Under the pieces are notes generated by a model, which did no database searches, was not told the DNA's origin, and worked only from the letters and a program-made list of their open reading frames with translations. Of a stretch of 64,000 nucleotides of DNA, positions 19,126 through 29,369 are shown in pieces. A program made the position numbers and the translations under genes. The first letter of the stretch is position 1. Each line of letters begins with the position of its first letter. Source of the stretch: Desulfovibrionales bacterium (GTDB lineage: Bacteria > Desulfobacterota > Desulfovibrionia > Desulfovibrionales > Desulfonatronaceae); NCBI GenBank assembly GCA_007693505.1, contig REDL01000056.1:88435-152434 (forward strand), read 5' to 3'.

Positions 19126-19347
19126 ATGGCCAGAATTACTGTTGAAGACTGTTTGCAGCAGGTGGATAATCGATTCATGGTGGTGCAGATGGCCATCAAG
19201 CGGGTGCAGCAATATCGGAAAGGGTATAAGCCTTTGGTGGAGAGCGACAATAAGGACATCGTTACCGCATTGCGCGAAATTGCCGCTGGCAAGGTGTTGC
19301 CCGCTGAAGACATCCAGGAAGCCGGCATTGTCGGCCAGACGAAGTAA
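19126..19347 (+). CDS. rpoZ: RNA polymerase omega subunit
   Basis: A 73-residue protein starting [20 protein letters not shown], with the omega signature and the [21 protein letters not shown] helix that clamps the beta' C-terminus. ATG at 19126 follows GGGAGG. The stop is two bases before dnaJ, so rpoZ, dnaJ and moaC probably share one transcript. Confidence 0.95.
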   Translation: MARITVEDCLQQVDNRFMVVQMAIKRVQQYRKGYKPLVESDNKDIVTALREIAAGKVLPAEDIQEAGIVGQTK

Positions 19348-19349
19348 TC

Positions 19350-20456
19350 ATGGCTGGTCGCAAGGATTTCTACGATATCCTCGGTGTAGCTCGAGATGCC
19401 TCGGATGAGGAGATCAAAAAAGCCTATCGCCGTTTAGCCATGAAGTACCATCCGGACCGCAACCCGGATGATCCCCAGGCTGAAGTTCGCTTCAAGGAGG
19501 CAGCTGAGGCCTATGAAGTGTTACGGGATCAGCAAAAGCGTGCCCACTATGACCGCTTTGGGCACGAGGGGTTGAATAATTCCGGGTTTCAGGGCTTTCG
19601 AAGCAACGAGGACATCTTTTCCACATTCAGTGATATTTTTGGTGAGTTTTTCGGTTTTGGCGCCCGAGGTCCGCGACCGCAGGCCGGAGCCGATCTTCGC
19701 TATAATTTAACTCTGGCCTTCCGCGATGCAGCCAAGGGAACGGAAGTGGAACTCCAAATCCCACGCAACGAGGTCTGCGGGGATTGCGAGGGATCCGGTG
19801 CGGCCCCGGGCACGCAACCCGAAACCTGCCAGCACTGCGGTGGTCAGGGTCAGATGTTTCAGAACCAGGGTTTTTTCCGTCTTGCTGTCACCTGTCCGGT
19901 TTGTCAGGGGCAGGGAGAAATCATTACCTCGCCTTGTCGGGAGTGCCGTGGTCGGGGGATTGTCCGCAAAACACGAGAACTGAAGGTCCGGATTCCCGCG
20001 GGAGTGGACAACGGTAGCCGTCTGCGACTCCGCGGAGAAGGCGAGCCGGGTCTGCATGGCGGGCCGCCCGGCGATCTGTATGTTGTTGTCCATGTTGAGG
20101 AAGATGAGATTTTTCGGCGTCAAGGTCAAAATCTCGTGGTCAAAAAAGAGATCAGTTTTGTGGACGCTTCTCTGGGAGCGCGCATTGACGTGCCGACTCT
20201 GGAAGAGCCTGTGCCCATGGATATCCCCCGAGGGACCCAGAGCGGGCATGTGTTTCAGATTTCCGGCATGGGCTTGCCGCACCTGGGCAGTACCCACCGC
20301 GGCGATCTGTTGGTCGAGGTTCAGGTCAAGATCCCCACAAAGCTGACCGGGAGACAGGAGGAGCTGCTCAAGGAGTTCGCCCGACTGGAAGAGGAGCGGC
20401 CCATGAAGAAAGTGAAACGTTTTTTCGAAAAGGCCAAGGGAGCGGTCAAAGGATAG
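19350..20456 (+). CDS. dnaJ: Chaperone protein DnaJ
   Basis: Hsp40 co-chaperone of DnaK. It has an N-terminal J domain with HPD at residues 34-36, then a G/F-rich linker (FGFGARG), then four zinc-binding repeats ([32 protein letters not shown]), and finally the two client-binding beta-barrel domains. All elements of a type I DnaJ are present in 368 residues. It lies just downstream of rpoZ and just upstream of moaC; no grpE or dnaK is nearby, so it is a detached copy. Confidence 0.96.
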   Translation: MAGRKDFYDILGVARDASDEEIKKAYRRLAMKYHPDRNPDDPQAEVRFKEAAEAYEVLRDQQKRAHYDRFGHEGLNNSGFQGFRSNEDIFSTFSDIFGEFFGFGARGPRPQAGADLRYNLTLAFRDAAKGTEVELQIPRNEVCGDCEGSGAAPGTQPETCQHCGGQGQMFQNQGFFRLAVTCPVCQGQGEIITSPCRECRGRGIVRKTRELKVRIPAGVDNGSRLRLRGEGEPGLHGGPPGDLYVVVHVEEDEIFRRQGQNLVVKKEISFVDASLGARIDVPTLEEPVPMDIPRGTQSGHVFQISGMGLPHLGSTHRGDLLVEVQVKIPTKLTGRQEELLKEFARLEEERPMKKVKRFFEKAKGAVKG

Positions 20457-20462
20457 CCTGTG

Positions 20463-20960
20463 ATGAACGAGACATTTTCGCATCTGACCGAGGACGGGGA
20501 ACTGACCATGGTCGACGTGGGCGCCAAAGAGCAGACGCAGCGCCTCGCCATGGCCAAGGGTGAAGTCATCCTCTCAGCCAAGACCCTGGACCTGCTCATG
20601 GCCAAGGCTCTGCCCAAGGGAGACGTGCTGGCCACGGCCAAGATTGCCGGGATCATGGCGGCCAAACGGACCTCGGACTTGATACCTCTCTGTCACAGCT
20701 TGAATTTGGCCTATGTAGACCTGCGTTTCAATGTGGATGTGCAACGGCAGCGGATCGTGATTGAATCGGAAATACGCTGCCTGGATCGCACCGGGGCGGA
20801 AATGGAGGCCCTGACGGCCGTCCAAATAGCCGCTTTGACCATCTACGACATGTGCAAGGCCGTGCAGAAGGATATCGTTATCGGTCCCTGCCGTCTTATG
20901 CATAAATCCGGGGGACGCGGCGGGACGTATGACGCTGTCCCGGATGAGGATCTTGAGTAA
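20463..20960 (+). CDS. moaC: Cyclic pyranopterin monophosphate synthase MoaC
   Basis: Second enzyme of molybdenum cofactor synthesis. The family motifs [33 protein letters not shown] and HKSGGRGG are complete. ATG at 20463 overlaps a GTG at 20460, and either could be used. The 165-residue length is normal. It is last in the rpoZ-dnaJ-moaC row and converges on hisF with a six-base gap, so any terminator would lie inside hisF. Confidence 0.96.
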   Translation: MNETFSHLTEDGELTMVDVGAKEQTQRLAMAKGEVILSAKTLDLLMAKALPKGDVLATAKIAGIMAAKRTSDLIPLCHSLNLAYVDLRFNVDVQRQRIVIESEIRCLDRTGAEMEALTAVQIAALTIYDMCKAVQKDIVIGPCRLMHKSGGRGGTYDAVPDEDLE

Positions 20961-20966
20961 CCCGGC

Positions 20967-21746
20967 TCACCACACCTCACGAACCTTGACTCCCCGCTGG
21001 GCAAGAATCGTCTTGATTTCCCTGATCGTGTACTCCCCGTAATGCACGATGGACGCAATCAGCGCGGCGGAGGCCAGACCTTGTGTCACGGCGTCCGCCA
21101 TATGCTCCGGCCGCCCCGCCCCGCCGGAGGCGATGACCGGTATGGACACGGACTCGGCGATCAGCCGGGTCAGTGTCAATTCATACCCTTCCTTGGTTCC
21201 ATCCGCGTCGATGGAATTGAGGCAGATTTCTCCGGCGCCCAATTCCTGAACCTTTTGGGCCCAGGCCAACGCGTCCATTCCAGTGGGTGTCCGCCCGCCG
21301 TGAATGACCACCTCGTAGCCTGAAGGGATCTCCGGTGTGCTCACCACCTTGAGCACGTCCATGCCCACGACCACGCATTGCGAGCCGAAGGCCGTAGCGC
21401 CTTGGGAGATGATCTCCGGCGCGCGCACTGCCGCGGAATTGACGGAAATTTTCTCCGCACCGGCCAGCAGGACGGCCCGCATGTCTGCAACGTTGCGGAT
21501 GCCGCCTCCTACCGAAAAGGGAATAAATGTTTTGGAGGCCACTTCCTCCACCACCCGAAGCATGATCCCCCGGCCCTCACTGGAGGCCGTAATGTCATAG
21601 AAAACCAGTTCATCTGCTCCTTCGTCGGAATAGAACTTGGCCATGTCCACGGGGTCGCCGATATCCACGTTGCCTTTGAATTTTATTCCCTTGGTCAGAC
21701 GTCCATCCCGAACATCCAGACAAGGGATGATCCGTTTACTGAGCAT
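20967..21746 (-). CDS. hisF: Imidazole glycerol phosphate synthase subunit HisF
   Basis: The cyclase subunit of IGP synthase, a TIM barrel of 259 residues starting [17 protein letters not shown]. The catalytic Asp is in CLDVRDG, and a second lies in [15 protein letters not shown]. The phosphate loops VGGGIR and ASGGAG are present. ATG at 21746 follows AAGGAGG inside the 3' end of hisH; the two genes overlap by 11 bases and form the HisFH heterodimer. The rest of the histidine pathway is elsewhere. Confidence 0.97.
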   Translation of the reverse strand: MLSKRIIPCLDVRDGRLTKGIKFKGNVDIGDPVDMAKFYSDEGADELVFYDITASSEGRGIMLRVVEEVASKTFIPFSVGGGIRNVADMRAVLLAGAEKISVNSAAVRAPEIISQGATAFGSQCVVVGMDVLKVVSTPEIPSGYEVVIHGGRTPTGMDALAWAQKVQELGAGEICLNSIDADGTKEGYELTLTRLIAESVSIPVIASGGAGRPEHMADAVTQGLASAALIASIVHYGEYTIREIKTILAQRGVKVREVW

Positions 21747-22377
21747 GAGCCACCTCCTTGCAGTAGGCATGAAAATTGGAAAGCAAGGTCAATCCGGGGC
21801 GACCGCTTTTTTCCGGGTGGAATTGGGTGGCCCACAAGCCCGGGCGCCCAAATAGCGAAGCAAACTCTTGACCGTATTCAGTGGTTGCCAGCACCAGCTC
21901 CGGAGACGGCATCGGAAAGTAGCTGTGGACAAAATAGAATTCAGCCTCCAAGGGGACATTGTCCAGCAGGACACACTCTTGCTTGCGATGCAGCCCGTTC
22001 CAGCCCATGTGCGGGATGATCAGGTTTCGCCCGTCTTCATCCGTCCAGGCTGGGTCGAAGCGCCGGCACTCACCGGGGAGGATGCCCAGTGTTCGGGTAT
22101 CGTTTTCCGCGCTGTAGTCCAGCAGAATCTGGCAGCCGACACAAATGCCCAATAGGGGCTTTCCCGAACGGACTACCTCGCTGAGGACGGCATCGAGTCC
22201 CTTGCTGCTGAGTTCGGCCATGGCCTGGCCGGCTGCCCCAACCCCGGGAAAGATCACCCCGTCCGCGTGCAGCAAGGCATTTGGTTCCGCGGTGATCGCA
22301 CACGGGATATTCAGGAAGTCCAGTGCCCGACGAACACTGGTCTGGTTCCCCGCCTCATAATCCAAAATGGCCAGCAT
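21736..22377 (-). CDS. hisH: Imidazole glycerol phosphate synthase subunit HisH
   Basis: Class I glutamine amidotransferase that feeds ammonia to HisF. It has the nucleophile Cys in [10 protein letters not shown] and the His/Glu pair in ATQFHPEKS, plus the oxyanion region [12 protein letters not shown] at 22377 follows AAAGGAG. The 213-residue length is normal. Its upstream region holds the MITE-like element described separately. Confidence 0.95.
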   Translation of the reverse strand: MLAILDYEAGNQTSVRRALDFLNIPCAITAEPNALLHADGVIFPGVGAAGQAMAELSSKGLDAVLSEVVRSGKPLLGICVGCQILLDYSAENDTRTLGILPGECRRFDPAWTDEDGRNLIIPHMGWNGLHRKQECVLLDNVPLEAEFYFVHSYFPMPSPELVLATTEYGQEFASLFGRPGLWATQFHPEKSGRPGLTLLSNFHAYCKEVAHAQ

Positions 22378-22529
22378 GCATGCTCCTTTCCTTCTCCGGT
22401 TCCCGGTACCAATGGCAGAGCCCAATGCCCTGCCACGTGTGCCCCACGGTGACCGGCACTGTTCCAATCACAAATCACTGTATTTGTCACCTGGACCGGT
22501 CGCTCGGCAAGCCCTGTTCCTTTGTGGAG

Positions 22530-22788
22530 CAGGGCATTTTTGTTTTCACCAGTTTTTTTGCCAAGACGGCTGGCTTGCCCTGTTTGGAACGGCTCGAAAC
22601 TCCTTCACCGGTCTCGTAACATCAAGCCGTTGCGCCATAAAAACAGGAAGTTGTGCTCTTGGCGCCCGGCAACGGCTTGATGAACGATTCCTGGTTCAGT
22701 CAAACAGGCGAAGCCGGTCGATCCGTTCCAAGCAGGACAAGCCAGCCTTAAAAATTTCATGTAGTTACGTTAGAACAAAAATGCCCTG
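22530..22788. mobile_element. MITE-like 259-bp element with inverted-repeat ends and a flanking direct repeat
   Basis: The two ends are inverted copies of CAGGGCATTTTTGTT (22530-22544 and 22774-22788). Within them nearly the whole element is an imperfect inverted repeat: about 22568-22598 pairs with 22715-22747, and a perfect 14-bp stem joins 22620-22633 to 22669-22682. A 10-bp direct repeat TTTGTGGAGC flanks it (22521-22530 and 22790-22799), as expected for a target duplication. It has no coding capacity. It lies in the 504-base spacer upstream of hisH. Confidence 0.75.
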
Positions 22789-22881
22789 ATTTGTGGAGCC
22801 ACCAGGGATCTTGTTGCATCTTCACCAAAGGATAGTCCAGGTATGACGTCATGTGACGAAAACGTGGAGGAATGAAATTGA

Positions 22882-23847
22882 TCAGGAGTTCTGATTGTTC
22901 CCGGAATTGTTCCGCAGGTGTTCACGCAGGGCGGATTTCAGCTCCTCGGCCGCGGATGCGGACTGGGAGAAGATTTCTCCAGCTTTGTAAAAGTGCAGCA
23001 GGCGAATACCGGATGTTTCGGGTTGAACCAGTATACCCGGAGTGATGTGTTTCATCTTTTCCCTGGTGATGGCTTGTTGCATGATTTCAAATGTGTTGAA
23101 CAGGGCGTCCAGAACATCCGGGCTTTCTTCTTCCTGCTCAACCTTGCCGCCGGAGACGTCCACAGCCACGGTCAGGTCGCAATCCGCATCGATGAGATCA
23201 AACGGGAGAGGGTTCACCGTGCCGCCGTCCACCAGCAGGTGCCCGTCCAGCGGTACTGGGGCGAACAGTCCTGGGACAGCCATGCTGGCCTTGATCGCCG
23301 GAATCAGCGGTCCTTTGTCCATGACGACCTGCTCCCGCTTCCAAAAGTCCGCGGCCACGAGTTTCAGGGGGATTGTCAGGTCCTCGAAGGTGGAGCCGTT
23401 GAGTTTCGTCTCGAGGAACTCAAGAAAACCGTCGCTGTCCAGCAGGCCGCCGTGGTCCAGGTCGAATCTGATCAGGTCCACCAAGCTCAGACCGGCACTG
23501 CCCTGGATCAGGTTGCGCATGAAATGTTTGTCTTCAGGTGCGAAATCGGAGGCCAACTGCCGCAAATCGGCACCAGAAAGACCGGACGCATAGAGCGCTC
23601 CGATGATGGCGCCGATACTGGAGCCGGCGATGACTTTGGGGACAATGCCCAGCTCGTCAAAAACTTCAAGCATGGGGATGTGGGACAAACCATTGGCCCC
23701 CCCGGAGCCCAGGGCCAGGCCTACGGTGGGAACGTCGGATTTTTTCGCCTTCGCCAGAGATGTGAGCGATGCAAGGGGCACTGAGGCGGTGAGCGCTCCG
23801 GACGCGATCAGGAATGTTCGGCGGGAAAACGTGGTTAGTTTCCGCAT
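22882..23847 (-). CDS. Patatin-like phospholipase with Tat-type signal
   Basis: The catalytic dyad is Ser77 in GSSIG and Asp207 in DGG, with the oxyanion loop GSGGANG at 47-53, so an active lipid acyl hydrolase is predicted. The N-terminus (FSRRTFLIASGAL) has a twin-arginine-like motif followed by a hydrophobic stretch, suggesting export of the folded enzyme. It overlaps the upstream HDOD gene by 13 bases and ends the GH3-cheD-HDOD-patatin operon. The substrate is unknown. Confidence 0.9.
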   Translation of the reverse strand: MRKLTTFSRRTFLIASGALTASVPLASLTSLAKAKKSDVPTVGLALGSGGANGLSHIPMLEVFDELGIVPKVIAGSSIGAIIGALYASGLSGADLRQLASDFAPEDKHFMRNLIQGSAGLSLVDLIRFDLDHGGLLDSDGFLEFLETKLNGSTFEDLTIPLKLVAADFWKREQVVMDKGPLIPAIKASMAVPGLFAPVPLDGHLLVDGGTVNPLPFDLIDADCDLTVAVDVSGGKVEQEEESPDVLDALFNTFEIMQQAITREKMKHITPGILVQPETSGIRLLHFYKAGEIFSQSASAAEELKSALREHLRNNSGNNQNS

Positions 23848-24689
23848 TTCGGCAAGACCTCCTTGATTTTTTCGACATGATCCACAAGCTTGACCATGAC
23901 GTTCTGGACCATGGATTCGTCCAGCCCGAGACGCAGGACAACGGCTTCAGAGATACGGTACTGCATGCCATCAACCCCTTGGCCGATTCCGGTCATGCAA
24001 GCCACGACGGAACCCACGTGGACAAGATCCAAGGTGAGATCCTGCTCTGGACTGTTCTCCGGATCACGAAAATGACGAACAACCCGAACGAGGTCTTCCG
24101 GAAGGTTCCAGAAGGCCAGGAGTTCGGCTCCGATTTCCGGGTGGTCGACACCCAGCACGTTCCGTTCGGCGGCTTCGAAGGACAAGTTTTCTTGTTCCAC
24201 CTGGGTATTGACCTGTTCGTACTCGCCATGCAGAAATTGGTTGATTACGATTTTACCAATATTGGCCAGTAAGCCGGCGGTAAAGGTATGGGGAGGGGCG
24301 GTGATGCAGAGTTCGGCGGCAGTCAGTTCGGCGGCCACGGCAATGGACAGGGATTGTTCCAGCAGGGTGCAAGGAGCCTGGTCGTAACCTGCCAATTCGC
24401 CACTGATTCGGGGAGTCACGGCAACGGTAAGCAGCAAATGGGAGATACGTTTCGCGCCCAGCCGAACGACAGCGTCGCGGAGGTTGTTCACCCGATTCAC
24501 GGAACCGAAGTATGGGGTGTTGACCAGGCGGAGGATATTGGCGGTGATTCCTGGGTCATGCTGGAGGGCCTGGGCCAGGCTGCCCATGTCCACCTGGGGG
24601 TCCTGCAACAGGCGCAGCCCTTCCTGAACGGTGCCGGACAGCATGGGCACGCGTCGGACCTGGGAAAGAATGAGTTTGCGCTTGATCAC
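23835..24689 (-). CDS. HDOD-domain signalling protein
   Basis: A 284-residue protein made of one HDOD domain (about 10-210; LPML-like start, LAQALQHDPGITANILRLVNTPYFG, LLANIGKIVINQF). HDOD proteins are regulators of motility, chemotaxis or the cell cycle and lack HD-type catalysis. It overlaps cheD by four bases (ATGA) and the patatin gene by 13. The cheD neighbour points to chemotaxis signalling. Confidence 0.9.
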   Translation of the reverse strand: MIKRKLILSQVRRVPMLSGTVQEGLRLLQDPQVDMGSLAQALQHDPGITANILRLVNTPYFGSVNRVNNLRDAVVRLGAKRISHLLLTVAVTPRISGELAGYDQAPCTLLEQSLSIAVAAELTAAELCITAPPHTFTAGLLANIGKIVINQFLHGEYEQVNTQVEQENLSFEAAERNVLGVDHPEIGAELLAFWNLPEDLVRVVRHFRDPENSPEQDLTLDLVHVGSVVACMTGIGQGVDGMQYRISEAVVLRLGLDESMVQNVMVKLVDHVEKIKEVLPKCGN

Positions 24690-25156
24690 AACTCCCGCTC
24701 CTTCCGTTTCGAACGGATCAGGACCAGCCCGGTATCCACGTGGAGATACATGGTTCTGGGAACGTTGCCGCCCAGCTCACCCGCGGCCAGCTGCAGGCCG
24801 TTGTGCTCCAGCAGGGCCAGGAGTATTTCCTGATTGCGCAGTCCAGTGTTGAACTGGTTGAGTACGTTGACCATTCGGCTGCACCCGGCAGCCTTTAGAA
24901 CAAGATTGCGACGCTGGGCACCAAGGGTGAACATTTCTCGGATCATTGCCGGAACACCGGTGCTGACGCACATGGCCGGGTTTTCAGCGGCTTTTTTGTT
25001 GCCGGAGGGTTTGGGCAGGAGGCAATGAACCAAGCCGGCTACCTTGTTCAGCGGATCATACGCCGCCAGTCCCAGGCAGGACCCCAGGGAATGGGTGACC
25101 AGGATCACTCCGGATTGTTTGGTCACCCGCATATCGGAAATGCCGACGCTAATTCT
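24686..25156 (-). CDS. cheD: Chemoreceptor glutamine deamidase CheD
   Basis: Converts specific glutamines in chemoreceptors to glutamate. The catalytic triad is visible as Cys in HSLGSC, His in GLVHCLLP and Thr in VSTGVPAM, followed by the FTLGAQRRNLVLKAAG region. The frame is open to 25360 but would then run into the GH3 gene; conserved sequence begins at LRISVGISDM, so TTG at 25156 is proposed (ATG at 25132 is the alternative). The length is 156 residues. It is coupled to the HDOD gene by a four-base overlap. Confidence 0.88.
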   Translation of the reverse strand, partial: RISVGISDMRVTKQSGVILVTHSLGSCLGLAAYDPLNKVAGLVHCLLPKPSGNKKAAENPAMCVSTGVPAMIREMFTLGAQRRNLVLKAAGCSRMVNVLNQFNTGLRNQEILLALLEHNGLQLAAGELGGNVPRTMYLHVDTGLVLIRSKRKEREL

Positions 25157-25193
25157 CAAGTTTTTTCCGCTCTGGTTTGGTCGATACGGGGTT

Positions 25194-26384
25194 TCAGTAC
25201 TGGTCGCACAAGCGACATTCCAGATCGCCCCTGGCGGCAAGTCGTGATTTGAGATGCATGATTCGGGCGTGGGATTCATGGATACGACTCGCTGGGATGC
25301 GACCCTGGCGAACCAGCTCCAGGATGATCTGGCCGGCTTTTTGGGCGATGGCTGCGTCATAAACCAGGTTGTTGCCGAAGATGATCACGTCCGTTCCAGC
25401 CAGTATGGTCTGTTCCAGGGCGGTTTCCAGGTCGTAGTGGTCGGTGATGGACTGCATCTGCATATCATCGGAAATGATCACGCCCTGGTAGCCCAGCTTG
25501 TCGCGAAGCAAACCCTGTAGCGTCGGCGCGGAGAGGGTTGCCGGCCATTTTGGGTCGAGTCGGGCGTTGAACACATGGGCGGTCATGATCATGTCTACAC
25601 CCACAGTCCCCAGGATTTGTCGGTACGGCTCCAGTTCCATCTCAGACCAGGTCTTGGTCACATCGGTGAAGCCCAAGTGGGAATCCTGGGTGGAACTGCC
25701 GTGCCCTGGAAAATGTTTCAGTGCGGTGAGCACCCCGGCGACCTGGTGAGAGCTGATCACCGCCTCGGCATGAGCGGCCACTTTGAGCGGATCCGAGGAA
25801 AAGCTGCGCTCCAGCTTACCGATGACCGGATTATCCGGGTTGACGTTGACATCCACCACTGGAGCGAGGTTTACGTTGATATCCAGTGTGGAAAGCGTAT
25901 TCGCTGTCCGGTAGGCGAAATCCGCTGTCAGGCGCGGATCATCCTGCCGGCCCAGCCAGCCTTGCGAGACCGAAGGGGGGAAACCGTAGCGTTCCTTGAG
26001 CCTGTTGACCCGACCACCTTCTTGGTCGATGGCCACGAAGAGGGGCATATCTGGGCTTGCGGCGTGCAGATCGGCCACCAGAGCGGCAAGTTGCTCCGGT
26101 GCGGCGATGTTCCGTTCCGGATTGCGCAGTGCCACATCGTAATCAAAGAGAATAACGCCGCCGACACGTCCGCTACGAATATCCTGGACAACAGGGCTGT
26201 CTTGGCCCACTTCCAGGCCACGGAAGCCGATCATCAGCATCTGACCAATCTGAGCCTCCAGATATGCATCCGTGTCCGCACTCCAGGAACCCCTGACTGG
26301 TAGCACCAAGGTCATCAAACAGGCGACCAGAAGCAGGCGCCGGGCATTGACCTGGAACGGAAGTCGCGGCAGTTTTTTGGTCAT
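25194..26384 (-). CDS. Glycoside hydrolase family 3, beta-N-acetylhexosaminidase (NagZ-like)
   Basis: A signal-anchor-like N-terminus (RRLLLVACLMTLVLPVRGSWSAD) is followed by a single GH3 domain of NagZ type. It shows FVAIDQEGGRVNRL, LNINV-like NVNLAPVVDVN, the dyad motif KHFPGHGSST and the nucleophile Asp in IISDDMQM. It would remove N-acetylglucosamine from peptidoglycan fragments. The export signal is unusual for the cytosolic E. coli NagZ and suggests periplasmic action. It is first gene of the operon leading to cheD. Confidence 0.92.
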   Translation of the reverse strand: MTKKLPRLPFQVNARRLLLVACLMTLVLPVRGSWSADTDAYLEAQIGQMLMIGFRGLEVGQDSPVVQDIRSGRVGGVILFDYDVALRNPERNIAAPEQLAALVADLHAASPDMPLFVAIDQEGGRVNRLKERYGFPPSVSQGWLGRQDDPRLTADFAYRTANTLSTLDINVNLAPVVDVNVNPDNPVIGKLERSFSSDPLKVAAHAEAVISSHQVAGVLTALKHFPGHGSSTQDSHLGFTDVTKTWSEMELEPYRQILGTVGVDMIMTAHVFNARLDPKWPATLSAPTLQGLLRDKLGYQGVIISDDMQMQSITDHYDLETALEQTILAGTDVIIFGNNLVYDAAIAQKAGQIILELVRQGRIPASRIHESHARIMHLKSRLAARGDLECRLCDQY

Positions 26385-26594
26385 ACAGTCCTCTCAGATC
26401 ATTGGTCGGGTACAGGGAAAATGGTCCGTCGCGGACCGCCACACCAAGATGACGATGGATTTCTCTCTAATGATGAAAAGACACAAGAATATGGTTTACA
26501 CGACTTGCCGGAAACACGATTGATAAGGCCCCCAATAGTCACGTGCCCGTTTCGGCGAGCAAAAACACATACCCACCAAGCCTTTTCAGAGTTT

Positions 26595-27662
26595 TCAAAG
26601 AATCCGGCATCCATCCTCGGTGACCAGGACCATATACTCCCAGCGGATTCCCCCCCAGTCCGGGGAATACAGGCCGGGCTCTACCGTGACCACCATGCCC
26701 GGAGCCAGGATGGTTTTATCGTTGGGGCTCAGGCTCGGCCCCTCATGGGTTTCCAGGCCAATGCCGTGCCCCAGGCCATGGGTGAAGCGTTTTTCCACAA
26801 GATGGTCCCGGAAGAAATCCTGGACCAGTTGGTAGGCTTGATGAACCGGAAGTCCCGGACGGATGGCGGCGATGGCCCGGTCCTGGGCCTCGCGGACCAG
26901 ATCCATGGTCCGTTGGAAGATGTCCGGGGGGTGCTCACCGACCCAGAACGTCCTGGTCTGGTCTGAGCAGTACTGGTTCAGCCGGGCTCCGGCATCCACC
27001 AGGACAAGGCAGTTTTCACGAACCGGAGTGTGATTGGGAACAGCATGCGGCTGGGCGGCATTGGCGTCCACGCCCACAATGGTTGGAAAGGCCAATTCCT
27101 CGGATCCACGCTCCCGGAACAGTTTTTCCATATCCCAGGCAATCTCTCGCTCCGTGCGCCCGGGACGCAAGAGTTCCGGAACCAGGGCAAAAATTTCGTG
27201 GTTGAGTCGACACGAAGCTTCCAAAAGGGCGATTTCCTGGGCGTCCTTGACCAGCCGGAGGGCCTCAACCATGCTTCTGGTCGGCTTCAGAGTCACCTGC
27301 TCCGCCAGGTCGCTGTAGAGTTCCACGCTCACGGCCCGGGCCTCAAAACCCAGGGGGCGATGGCCCAGGTCACCGAGGAAATCGCGGATTTGTTGCATCT
27401 TCGGACTCCTGTAGATGAACAGGCGCTCCTCCGGCCAGACTTTTTGGGCCGTAATTTCGAATCGCGGATCCGTGAGCAGCCAGTCTTCACCGTTGGCCGC
27501 GATCACCAGCATGCCGGCACTTTCGTTGCACTGAGGATCGTGCAGTTCAAAACCACTGAGGTAGAATCGATTGGCCGGGCTGGAGACCAGCAGAGCCGAG
27601 AGTCCGGAAGACTCGAGACGTGCGCGCAGTTTTTCACGGCGCTGGGCGTGGATTTCGGGCAT
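26595..27662 (-). CDS. M24-family aminopeptidase (Xaa-Pro type)
   Basis: Contains a creatinase-like N-domain and a C-terminal pita-bread fold with the five metal ligands: DAGARLNQYCSDQT (two Asp), HGLGHGIGLETHE (His), VVTVEPGLY (Glu) and IRWEYMVLV (Glu). The 355-residue size fits cytosolic PepQ/YpdF-like enzymes that cut X-Pro dipeptides or peptides. ATG at 27662 matches the family start; no Shine-Dalgarno is visible before it. Confidence 0.92.
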   Translation of the reverse strand: MPEIHAQRREKLRARLESSGLSALLVSSPANRFYLSGFELHDPQCNESAGMLVIAANGEDWLLTDPRFEITAQKVWPEERLFIYRSPKMQQIRDFLGDLGHRPLGFEARAVSVELYSDLAEQVTLKPTRSMVEALRLVKDAQEIALLEASCRLNHEIFALVPELLRPGRTEREIAWDMEKLFRERGSEELAFPTIVGVDANAAQPHAVPNHTPVRENCLVLVDAGARLNQYCSDQTRTFWVGEHPPDIFQRTMDLVREAQDRAIAAIRPGLPVHQAYQLVQDFFRDHLVEKRFTHGLGHGIGLETHEGPSLSPNDKTILAPGMVVTVEPGLYSPDWGGIRWEYMVLVTEDGCRIL

Positions 27663-28036
27663 GGGTGTATTATGGGTTGCGGTGTTTCGGTTGTGAGGCC
27701 ATGGATTGCGGATACCCCGAAAAGTTGGTTGAAAAATCCCCAATTGTTGCGACACTGCAAAAAGTTCAAAATCTTACGTATGGATAAATACACTTCGACC
27801 TTGAACTTTTCCTGCTCCTTGCACTTGGGATTTATGAACAAACTGTGGATATGGACTTTTCACCACTCAGCGAAGGGTTTCTGTTTTCCTAGTCCATTCA
27901 AAGTTGCCCTGCAATCCTCAATCCGTTATGGACCGAGCGGCCCCCGAGTACGCCTGGGTATCTGAGGTGTTTGCGGTCAAAAATTTGGATTTTGGCATTT
28001 GGGCGCCGGCTTTACGATAAAGGAGAACGCAGTACA
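27663..28036. other. Divergent intergenic region between the M24 gene and gmd
   Basis: A 374-base spacer that should hold both promoters. A loose inverted repeat GTTCAA...TTGAAC lies near 27765-27808. No gene is seen. Confidence 0.45.
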
Positions 28037-29194
28037 ATGAAAAAGGCATTGATTACCGGCATAACCGGTCAGGACGGGGCCTATTTGGCCGAATTCTTGC
28101 TCGAAAAAGGCTACGAGGTCCACGGTATCAAACGTCGGTCCTCACTGTTCAACACCCAGCGGGTGGACCATCTCTATCAGGACCCCCACGAAGAAAACGT
28201 CCGGTTCTTCATGCACTACGGGGACCTCACCGACGCCACCAACCTGACCCGGATCATCCAGGAAACCCAGCCCGACGAGGTCTACAACCTGGCGGCCCAG
28301 AGTCATGTCAAGGTTTCTTTCGAGAGCCCGGAATACACGGCCAATGCCGATGCTTTGGGCACCCTGCGCATGTTGGAGGCCATCCGCCTCCTGGGCCTGA
28401 CGGACAAGACCCGCTTTTACCAGGCCTCAACATCGGAACTCTACGGCAAGGTCCAGGAAGTGCCCCAGCGGGAGACCACGCCATTTTATCCCCGCTCTCC
28501 GTATGCCGCTGCCAAGCTCTATGCCTTCTGGATCACGGTGAACTACCGGGAGGCCTACAATATTTTCGGCTGCAACGGGATCCTCTTCAACCACGAATCC
28601 CCGGTACGCGGCGAAACTTTCGTGACCCGCAAGATCACCCGGGCTGCGGCCCGGATTGCCCTGGGCCTGGAAAAGGACCTTTATCTCGGCAATCTCGGGG
28701 CACTGCGCGACTGGGGCCATGCCAAGGACTTTGTCCGCGCCCAGTGGCTGATCCTCCAGCAGAACCAGCCCGAAGATTTTGTGATCGCCACGGGCGAACA
28801 GCATTCGGTGCGTGAATTCTGTCAGTTGGCTTTCCAGGAAGTGGGCATTGAGCTGCGTTGGGAAGGAGAAGGCATGGAAGAAAAAGGCATTGTCGCCAAA
28901 TACGCTCCCTCTCCCATAATCCAGCCCTGCCTGGAACGCATTGGCAAGGAAGTTTCCTTTGCCGAGGGCGATGTCCTGGTATCCGTGGATCCCCGCTATT
29001 TTCGGCCCACAGAAGTGGAAAGCCTCCTCGGCGACCCGACCAAGGCCCGCGAGAAACTGGGCTGGACCCCGGAGATCAGTTTTGCGCAAATGGTCACGGA
29101 AATGGTCACCTACGACATCCGGGAAGCCTCCCGCGAATCCATCTGCCTGCACAGCGGCTTCCCTTTGCCCGGCAGTTGCGAGGCGTTTATGTAG
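28037..29194 (+). CDS. gmd: GDP-mannose 4,6-dehydratase
   Basis: NADP-dependent SDR enzyme that makes GDP-4-keto-6-deoxymannose, precursor of fucose, rhamnose and perosamine in surface polysaccharides. It has [12 protein letters not shown] at the N-terminus, the catalytic QASTSELYG and [15 protein letters not shown] (Tyr-x3-Lys type), and [19 protein letters not shown] at 28037 is preceded by AAAGGAG about 11 bases away. The length of 385 is slightly longer than E. coli Gmd. It is a single gene followed by a terminator; no GDP-fucose synthase follows it here. Confidence 0.95.
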   Translation: MKKALITGITGQDGAYLAEFLLEKGYEVHGIKRRSSLFNTQRVDHLYQDPHEENVRFFMHYGDLTDATNLTRIIQETQPDEVYNLAAQSHVKVSFESPEYTANADALGTLRMLEAIRLLGLTDKTRFYQASTSELYGKVQEVPQRETTPFYPRSPYAAAKLYAFWITVNYREAYNIFGCNGILFNHESPVRGETFVTRKITRAAARIALGLEKDLYLGNLGALRDWGHAKDFVRAQWLILQQNQPEDFVIATGEQHSVREFCQLAFQEVGIELRWEGEGMEEKGIVAKYAPSPIIQPCLERIGKEVSFAEGDVLVSVDPRYFRPTEVESLLGDPTKAREKLGWTPEISFAQMVTEMVTYDIREASRESICLHSGFPLPGSCEAFM

Positions 29195-29223
29195 CGGCTT
29201 TCGAGCGCTATGCAGACTGAAGA

Positions 29224-29266
29224 GCCCGACGTCCGCTTTTTTTCGCGGATGTCGGGCCCTTTTTTG
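29224..29266 (+). terminator. Rho-independent terminator of gmd
   Basis: 13-bp stem with one wobble (29224-29236 / 29245-29257), an 8-base T-rich loop and a run of T from 29260. It lies 30 bases after the stop. Confidence 0.9.
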
Positions 29267-29369
29267 GTGCGCCAGTGTGAAAAGCAAGCATGCCAGCTGA
29301 TGACGCGGAGCCGTACTTTCGTAAGAAGGCCTGGGTTGAGTCAGTTCATCCCGGCCCTTCTTGGACTGC

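Noticed and set aside
22511..22545. Terminator-like hairpin GCCCTGTTCC...GGAGCAGGGC with a T-rich tail
   Set aside because: No plus-strand gene lies upstream; the similarity comes partly from the end of the MITE-like element and its flank.
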